Shown piece by piece: positions 45,758 to 49,593 of a stretch of 49,593 nucleotides of DNA; within the stretch, counting starts at the first letter, position 1, and every line of letters begins with the position of its first letter. Below the pieces are notes generated by a model. It was not told the origin of the DNA. It saw only the letters and a list, made by a program, of their open reading frames with translations, and searched no databases. Source of the stretch: Nitrosomonadales bacterium (GTDB lineage Bacteria; Pseudomonadota; Gammaproteobacteria; Burkholderiales; Gallionellaceae). The stretch lies in NCBI GenBank assembly GCA_016235045.1, contig JACRME010000023.1:1-49593 (forward strand), written 5' to 3'. The position numbers were made by a program, and so were the translations under genes.

Positions 45758-46555
45758 ATGGAATGGTACTTAGCCTATCTGACACTCGGCGCCATCACCG
45801 GCTTCCTCGCCGGCCTCTTCGGCGTCGGCGGCGGACTGGTGCTGGTGCCCATACTGCTGATGCTGTTCGACGCTCAGCATTTCTCCTCTGAACACACCCT
45901 GCATCTCGCACTCGGCACCTCGATGGCAACCATCATCTTCACCTCGCTCTCCAGCCTGCGCAAACACCATCACCACGGTGCGGTGAACTGGCAGGTCGTG
46001 CGCCGCATCACCCCCGGCATCCTGCTCGGCACCGCCATCGGCGCATTGACGGCATCTGCCATCCCCGCCAAAGGCCTGGGCATCTTCTTCGCTTCGTTCG
46101 TCTATTTCATTGCCGCACAGATCCTGTTAGGCCGTGACCCGCACCCGGCACGCCAGTTGCCCGGCGCGGCAGGCATGACGCTCACCGGCACCTTCACTGG
46201 ATGGATCAGCAGCCTCGTCTCCATCGGCGGCGGCGCGATCATCGTGCCCTTCCTCATCTGGTGCAACGTACCGATCCGCAATGCCATCGGCACCGCCTCC
46301 GCCATCGGCTTCCCCATCGCCGTCGGCGGCACAATAGGCTACATCGCCGTCGGCTCACACATCGAATCGTTGCCGGAGATGCACCTGGGCTACGTCTACT
46401 TGCCCGCCCTGCTCTGGGTCGCGCTCGCCAGCGTGCTCACCGCGCCGTTCGGCGCGAAGGCCGCGCATCGCATGAAAGTGGAATTGCTGCGCAAACTGTT
46501 CGCCATACTGCTGATCGTGCTGGCGACCAAGTTGCTGTTTAAGGTACTGGGTTAA
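45758..46555 (+). CDS. TauE/SafE-family membrane transporter (sulfite/anion exporter type)
   Basis: A 265-residue membrane protein with about eight helices and two internal repeats: GFLAGLFGVGGGLVLVPIL near the start and GWISSLVSIGGGAIIVPFLIW in the middle, the paired GxGGG-xxxVP motifs of the TauE/SafE family. Members export sulfite, sulfoacetate or related C1/C2 sulfonate-derived anions; the substrate here is not shown. The ATG at 45758 (MEWYLAYLTLG) begins a membrane segment; an upstream ATG at 45689 falls in the repeat tail. Its TAA overlaps the next ATG. Confidence 0.88.
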   Translation: MEWYLAYLTLGAITGFLAGLFGVGGGLVLVPILLMLFDAQHFSSEHTLHLALGTSMATIIFTSLSSLRKHHHHGAVNWQVVRRITPGILLGTAIGALTASAIPAKGLGIFFASFVYFIAAQILLGRDPHPARQLPGAAGMTLTGTFTGWISSLVSIGGGAIIVPFLIWCNVPIRNAIGTASAIGFPIAVGGTIGYIAVGSHIESLPEMHLGYVYLPALLWVALASVLTAPFGAKAAHRMKVELLRKLFAILLIVLATKLLFKVLG

Positions 46556-46956
46556 TGGATGCCTCATGGGAAGCGGCGGTGTCTCGCGGTGACGGGCAGA
46601 CAGCGCGCACTCTGCTCGCGCAAGGAGCAGATGTCGATTCGCGCGATCGCTTCGGCCAGACGGCCCTCATGTTCGCCGCACATGCCGGCCATCGCGAGAT
46701 CGTTGAGTTGCTGCTTGCCCATCGCGCCAACCTGAACGTAACGGCCAAGTTCGGACTCAGCGCCTTGATGCTCGCCATCGTGGCCAGTCATACGGAGATC
46801 GCAATCCTGCTTGCCCGGGCCGGCGCCGACCTGTCGCTGCGCGGAAGGGGCGCGCCGGGATTCGCAGGCAAGACTGCATACGATCTTGCCGCAGGGCGCG
46901 GCATGCAGGAACTGTCGGAAATATTGATGCCCAAACCCGACCAATCGAGACTATGA
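46555..46956 (+). CDS. Small ankyrin-repeat protein A
   Basis: A 133-residue protein of about four ankyrin repeats (DVDSRDRFGQTALMFAAHAGHREIVELLLAHRANL is one full unit, cited here in part: FGQTALMFAAHAG). No signal peptide. It is translationally coupled to the TauE-type gene (TAATG) and overlaps the next ankyrin gene by 4 bases. Ankyrin repeats bind proteins; the partner is unknown. Confidence 0.85.
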   Translation: MDASWEAAVSRGDGQTARTLLAQGADVDSRDRFGQTALMFAAHAGHREIVELLLAHRANLNVTAKFGLSALMLAIVASHTEIAILLARAGADLSLRGRGAPGFAGKTAYDLAAGRGMQELSEILMPKPDQSRL

Positions 46957-47498
46957 GTGATTCGAACGACACCCGTTGCGCCGAACACCGCAAGTTCAAG
47001 ATGATCGATGCGGCTTTCCGCGCCGGCGATCTCGCCGCGTTACACGCCGCGGTCGACGACCCCGCCGACATCCCGAACGGCACCATGCCGATGACGATAG
47101 GCCGCGGCCTCGAATATGCGATCTATCACAGCCCCTTGCCGTTCATCCGCACGCTGCTGGAAATAGGCGCCAATCCCAATCCCGAGGATCACATCGGCTT
47201 CCCTCCCCTGATCGCCGCACTTTCGTGCAGCCATCCGCATCCCGGCTCGCCCGGCAGGACGGACGTGCTGGAGATTCTGAAATTCCTGATCGAATTCAAG
47301 GCCGATCCCAACCAGCGCGGCATCAACGACTACACTGCGCTGCACATGGCGGTGAGCGAGCGCAATCTGGCTGCCGTGCAACTGCTCCTGCAAGCCGGGG
47401 CTGACTCGCGACTGCGTACAAGAATCGACGAATGCGAAACACCGCGGGAGATGGCGGAGAGGGCGGGGTTTGTTGAGATTGCGGAGATGCTGGGTTGA
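46953..47498 (+). CDS. Small ankyrin-repeat protein B
   Basis: A 181-residue protein with an N-terminal 40-residue leader rich in polar residues and then at least three ankyrin units (TLLEIGANPNPEDHIGFPPL, then YTALHMAVSERNLAAVQLLL). It is coupled by ATGA to ankyrin protein A. Together with the transporter the three genes make a small operon. Related pairs occur in bacterial genomes, but I know no function for this pair. Confidence 0.85.
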   Translation: MSDSNDTRCAEHRKFKMIDAAFRAGDLAALHAAVDDPADIPNGTMPMTIGRGLEYAIYHSPLPFIRTLLEIGANPNPEDHIGFPPLIAALSCSHPHPGSPGRTDVLEILKFLIEFKADPNQRGINDYTALHMAVSERNLAAVQLLLQAGADSRLRTRIDECETPREMAERAGFVEIAEMLG

Positions 47499-47569
47499 CT
47501 CGGAGGAACTGAGCCGATAGTCAAAATAATTCGACTCCGGTACATTTGGCATTAAGCAGGAGAAAATAC

Positions 47570-48277
47570 ATGCCCACTTGGGATATTGATGAAGCAAGAA
47601 CTCTAGTCGCAGCCTTGCATGGAAAAAAGCAATCCTTGTTAGCACACCAAAGTATGACTTCAACAATTGATCGTCTGGATTATGCACGGTACCACTATCG
47701 CAATATTTGGGATCTATTCCATAAACATTTCGAAAAGCATCAGTCCCCCGTGGACTTCTTTAAAACTTCAATTAAGGACATGGGGAATGACGAAGAAATT
47801 GAGCTTTACAGGTGTATTGGCGCGCATGTCACAGCTTGTGTTCAAAGCCTTCATTCGATAGCCGATATTTATTCGCACGCAATTTACTATGCGCTTGGCT
47901 ACAACCTAGCGCCATCGCCATTACCGGAAGATAAAATCTATTTGAAAGCCGTTAAGAATAAACTAGCAAACACCCAAGAGCATCAACACCTCGCTCAAGG
48001 TTTGAGTTCCTTCTCTTCGAATTCGGATTTTACTTACCTTGATGCACTTTCCAATCAGTGCAAGCATAGAAGCCTTATTCGTCCAGGAATCTTTGTTGAT
48101 TTAACCGGCAAGCAATTGTCCCCGTACACCCTTGAGTTTGATGGATTCATTTACAAAATGAACACGTACCCACGACGCGAAATTCTTTCTTTTCTTCAGC
48201 AGGAAATTGATCGCCAGTCTTTATGCATCATTGAACTAGGTAATGAACTGAATGCAGCGCTTATAACTGCCCGCTGA
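47570..48277 (+). CDS. AT-rich orphan protein of unknown function
   Basis: A 235-residue protein starting at ATG 47570 with AGCAGGAG ahead. Composition is mostly helical with several His and Cys (CIGAHVTACVQSLHSIADIY), which would suit a HEPN-like or related helical bundle, but I do not recognise a family. The gene is visibly richer in A+T than its neighbours, with different codon use (many AAA, GAA, TTT), pointing to horizontal transfer. It stands between the ankyrin pair and a run of intergenic repeats. A terminator-like hairpin lies at 48405-48431. Confidence 0.7.
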   Translation: MPTWDIDEARTLVAALHGKKQSLLAHQSMTSTIDRLDYARYHYRNIWDLFHKHFEKHQSPVDFFKTSIKDMGNDEEIELYRCIGAHVTACVQSLHSIADIYSHAIYYALGYNLAPSPLPEDKIYLKAVKNKLANTQEHQHLAQGLSSFSSNSDFTYLDALSNQCKHRSLIRPGIFVDLTGKQLSPYTLEFDGFIYKMNTYPRREILSFLQQEIDRQSLCIIELGNELNAALITAR

Positions 48278-48404
48278 CGCAACATCTAATATGAATTTAA
48301 GCCAGCGTAGGCGCAATAACCAACGGGTATTGCGCCGTATATAGGTCATCAGAACATCTGGTGCAATGCGCTACGCTACATTTGGATTTTGATTCATAGT
48401 CGAG

Positions 48405-48438
48405 AAGGGTGGGCACGAAGTGCCCACCCTTTGTTTTT
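48405..48438 (+). terminator. Hairpin terminator made of a GGGTGGGCAC repeat
   Basis: AAGGGTGGGCAC, loop GAA, GTGCCCACCCTT, then TTGTTTTT. It can end the orphan gene's transcript. The GGGTGGGCAC core is the same as in the inverted repeat at the right window edge, so it probably belongs to a repeat family. Confidence 0.7.
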
Positions 48439-48601
48439 GATTTTCGCTTTTTTTCCCCTGTGCGCCGCCGAGTAGCGCAGGCTGGTCAGGGGATGTCGGC
48501 GAGGACTGTCTGAGCGCGTAGCGCGAGTTCCGCAGCCGCCTGACCAGTCGAGCAACGCAGGGAACCCCGAAGGGGCGGCGCACCGGGGTCGCCTTCTTTT
48601 T

Positions 48602-48737
48602 GGTTACTTTTTCTTTGGCGAAGCAAGAAAAAGTGACTAGCTGTCGGGCTACCCCCGACGGTGTTGCGTTTGAATCTACAAACCAGCGTGCTTCGCCCAT
48701 GCTTCGACAAGCTCAGCACGAACGGTATGGTGGAAAC
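48602..48737. repeat. Run of proteobacterial intergenic repeats
   Basis: GTTACTTTTTCTT and AAGAAAAAGTGAC (48603-48615 and 48625-48637) form a 13-bp stem with a single T/C difference; GTCGGG...CCCGAC follows (48643-48659); then a TTCGACAAGCTCAGCACGAA stretch (from about 48703), a sequence scattered in many proteobacterial genomes. No gene is supported in 48278-48737; two open frames here are repeat-derived. Confidence 0.6.
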
Positions 48738-49460
48738 CTAAGCTCCCAAATAAGCCCGCTGCACCGCATCACTCCCCAGCAAGTCACTCGCCGCACCCGA
48801 CAAGGTGATCGCCCCGCTCTCCAGCACATAGCCGCGTTGCGCGGCTTCCAGCGCCAGTTTGGCATTCTGTTCGACCAGCAGGATGGTGACGCCCTGTGCC
48901 GAAATGTTGCGGATGGTTTCGAATATCTTTTTCACCATCAGCGGGGCGAGGCCCATGCTGGGTTCGTCGAGCATCAACAAGGTGGGGTGGCTCATCAGCG
49001 CGCGCGCCATGGCGACCATCTGCTGTTCGCCGCCGGAGAGAGTGCCGGCGAGTTGAGCGCGGCGTTCGGCGAGGCGCGGGAATAGTGCGTACTGGCGTTC
49101 GAGGTCGGCGGCGGTTTCGGCCTTGTCGCTGCGCACGTAAGCACCCATCAGCAGGTTCTCTTCCACCGTGAGGCGCGCGAAGATGCCGCGGCCTTCCGGC
49201 ACGAGCGAGATGCCGTTGGCGACGCGCTGGTGGGCGGGGATGTGCAGCAGGGATTGTTCCTGGTAGTTAACTTTGCCGGAAGCGGGATGCAGCAATCCGG
49301 CCAGCGCTTTGAGGGTGGTGGTTTTGCCTGCGCCGTTGCTGCCGATGAGGGTGACGAGTTCGCCCCGGGCGATGGTCAGGCTGATGCCTTTGAGCGCCTG
49401 GATGCCGCCGTAGGAGACTTTTAGGTTTTCGACTTCGAGAAGTGGGGATGGCTGTGTCAT
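48738..49460 (-). CDS. livF: Branched-chain amino acid-type ABC transporter ATPase LivF
   Basis: A 240-residue ATPase. Walker A GSNGAGKTT (about 37), Q-loop and the LivF-type VPEGRGIFARLTVEENLLMGA, signature LSGGEQQMVAMARAL, Walker B LLMLDEPSMGLAP, H-loop region LLVEQN. It is the second ATPase of a Liv-type permease for branched-chain amino acids, amides or urea. ATG 49460 (MTQPSPLLEV) is the family start. The livG partner expected upstream on this strand is beyond the right edge, so the operon seems interrupted by the repeat at 49521-49593 or continues after it. Confidence 0.9.
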   Translation of the reverse strand: MTQPSPLLEVENLKVSYGGIQALKGISLTIARGELVTLIGSNGAGKTTTLKALAGLLHPASGKVNYQEQSLLHIPAHQRVANGISLVPEGRGIFARLTVEENLLMGAYVRSDKAETAADLERQYALFPRLAERRAQLAGTLSGGEQQMVAMARALMSHPTLLMLDEPSMGLAPLMVKKIFETIRNISAQGVTILLVEQNAKLALEAAQRGYVLESGAITLSGAASDLLGSDAVQRAYLGA

Positions 49461-49520
49461 GCGTTTACCCTCTCCCCTGCCCCTCTCCCGCAAGCGGGCG
49501 AGGGGAAATGAGTATTTGTA

Positions 49521-49593
49521 GGGTGGGCACGTTCTTTGTGCCCACGCTGTTCATCGGCCCTCAACCGCGTGGGCACAAAGAACGTGCCCACCC
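49521..49593. repeat. 27-bp perfect inverted repeat at right window edge
   Basis: GGGTGGGCACGTTCTTTGTG plus CCCACGC (49521-49547) is exactly repeated in reverse complement at 49567-49593. Each arm is itself a near-palindrome (GTGGGCAC...GTGCCCAC). The window stops at the last base of the repeat, which suggests that the sequence contig breaks there. Confidence 0.85.

Noticed and set aside
48371-48719. Minus-strand small frames near 48.4-48.7 kb
   Set aside because: They lie entirely in repeats and hairpins; no ribosome site or conserved product.

Overview
The window looks like a stretch of a chromosome from a GC-rich betaproteobacterium. The support is the zapB-like/zapA/6S RNA order, solitary BtuM behind a B12-riboswitch-controlled BtuB, a Neisseria-type porin, MsbA and a Pil-Chp-type chemosensory operon. 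The redox content (a Psr/Ttr-like molybdoenzyme, a NapC/NirT tetraheme cytochrome, a degenerate ATP sulfurylase, a TauE-type exporter) fits an anaerobic or chemolithotrophic member of the Nitrosomonadales (Gallionellaceae- or Sulfuricellaceae-like). That placement is inference; no taxonomic marker was compared.

Region 1 (1-16.6 kb) is a molybdoenzyme island. A minus-strand operon reads FeS subunit B, NrfD-type membrane subunit C, Tat-exported catalytic subunit A, TorD-type chaperone, a DUF309-like protein, a TIM-barrel-like protein, a catalytically dead periplasmic rhodanese, a polyferredoxin, a small helical protein and moaC, which runs off the left edge. Divergent from it is moeB plus a three-gene sensory system: a PhnD-like periplasmic binding protein, a histidine kinase and a sigma-54 response regulator. 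Beyond lie a porin, moaA and a NapC/NirT cytochrome. Both the molybdoenzyme operon and the porin have sigma-54 type -24/-12 promoters, with upstream copies of the same TTACC-N4-GGT operator spaced 22 or 33 bp apart. This suggests one regulon driven by the local response regulator. The substrate is not evident; sulfur oxyanions or arsenic compounds are the obvious candidates by family. Subunit A has Asp in place of the third Cys of its N-terminal FeS motif.

Region 2 (16.6-24.7 kb) is mostly housekeeping: tatB and tatA without tatC, an apbC/mrp P-loop ATPase, an NlpC/P60 lipoprotein, a PAS-GGDEF-EAL protein, lytic transglycosylase B, trxB and an Smr-domain protein.

Region 3 (24.7-33.4 kb) is a seven-gene Pil-Chp-like chemosensory operon (two receiver proteins, CheW, MCP, hybrid CheA, two more CheW-like proteins) preceded by a c-di-GMP-I (GEMM) riboswitch.

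Region 4 (33.4-38.6 kb) is a compact sulfation module: cysQ, a ChrA-type transporter, a degenerate ATP sulfurylase fused to an intact APS kinase, and a PAPS-dependent sulfotransferase. It is closed by a perfect bidirectional terminator shared with a convergent peroxiredoxin gene.

Region 5 (39-49.6 kb) holds msbA, btuM and btuB with a cobalamin riboswitch, zapB-like/zapA and 6S RNA, an EVE-domain protein, a TauE-type exporter with two small ankyrin proteins, an AT-rich orphan gene, a block of intergenic repeats, and livF. The window ends exactly at the end of a 27-bp perfect inverted repeat.
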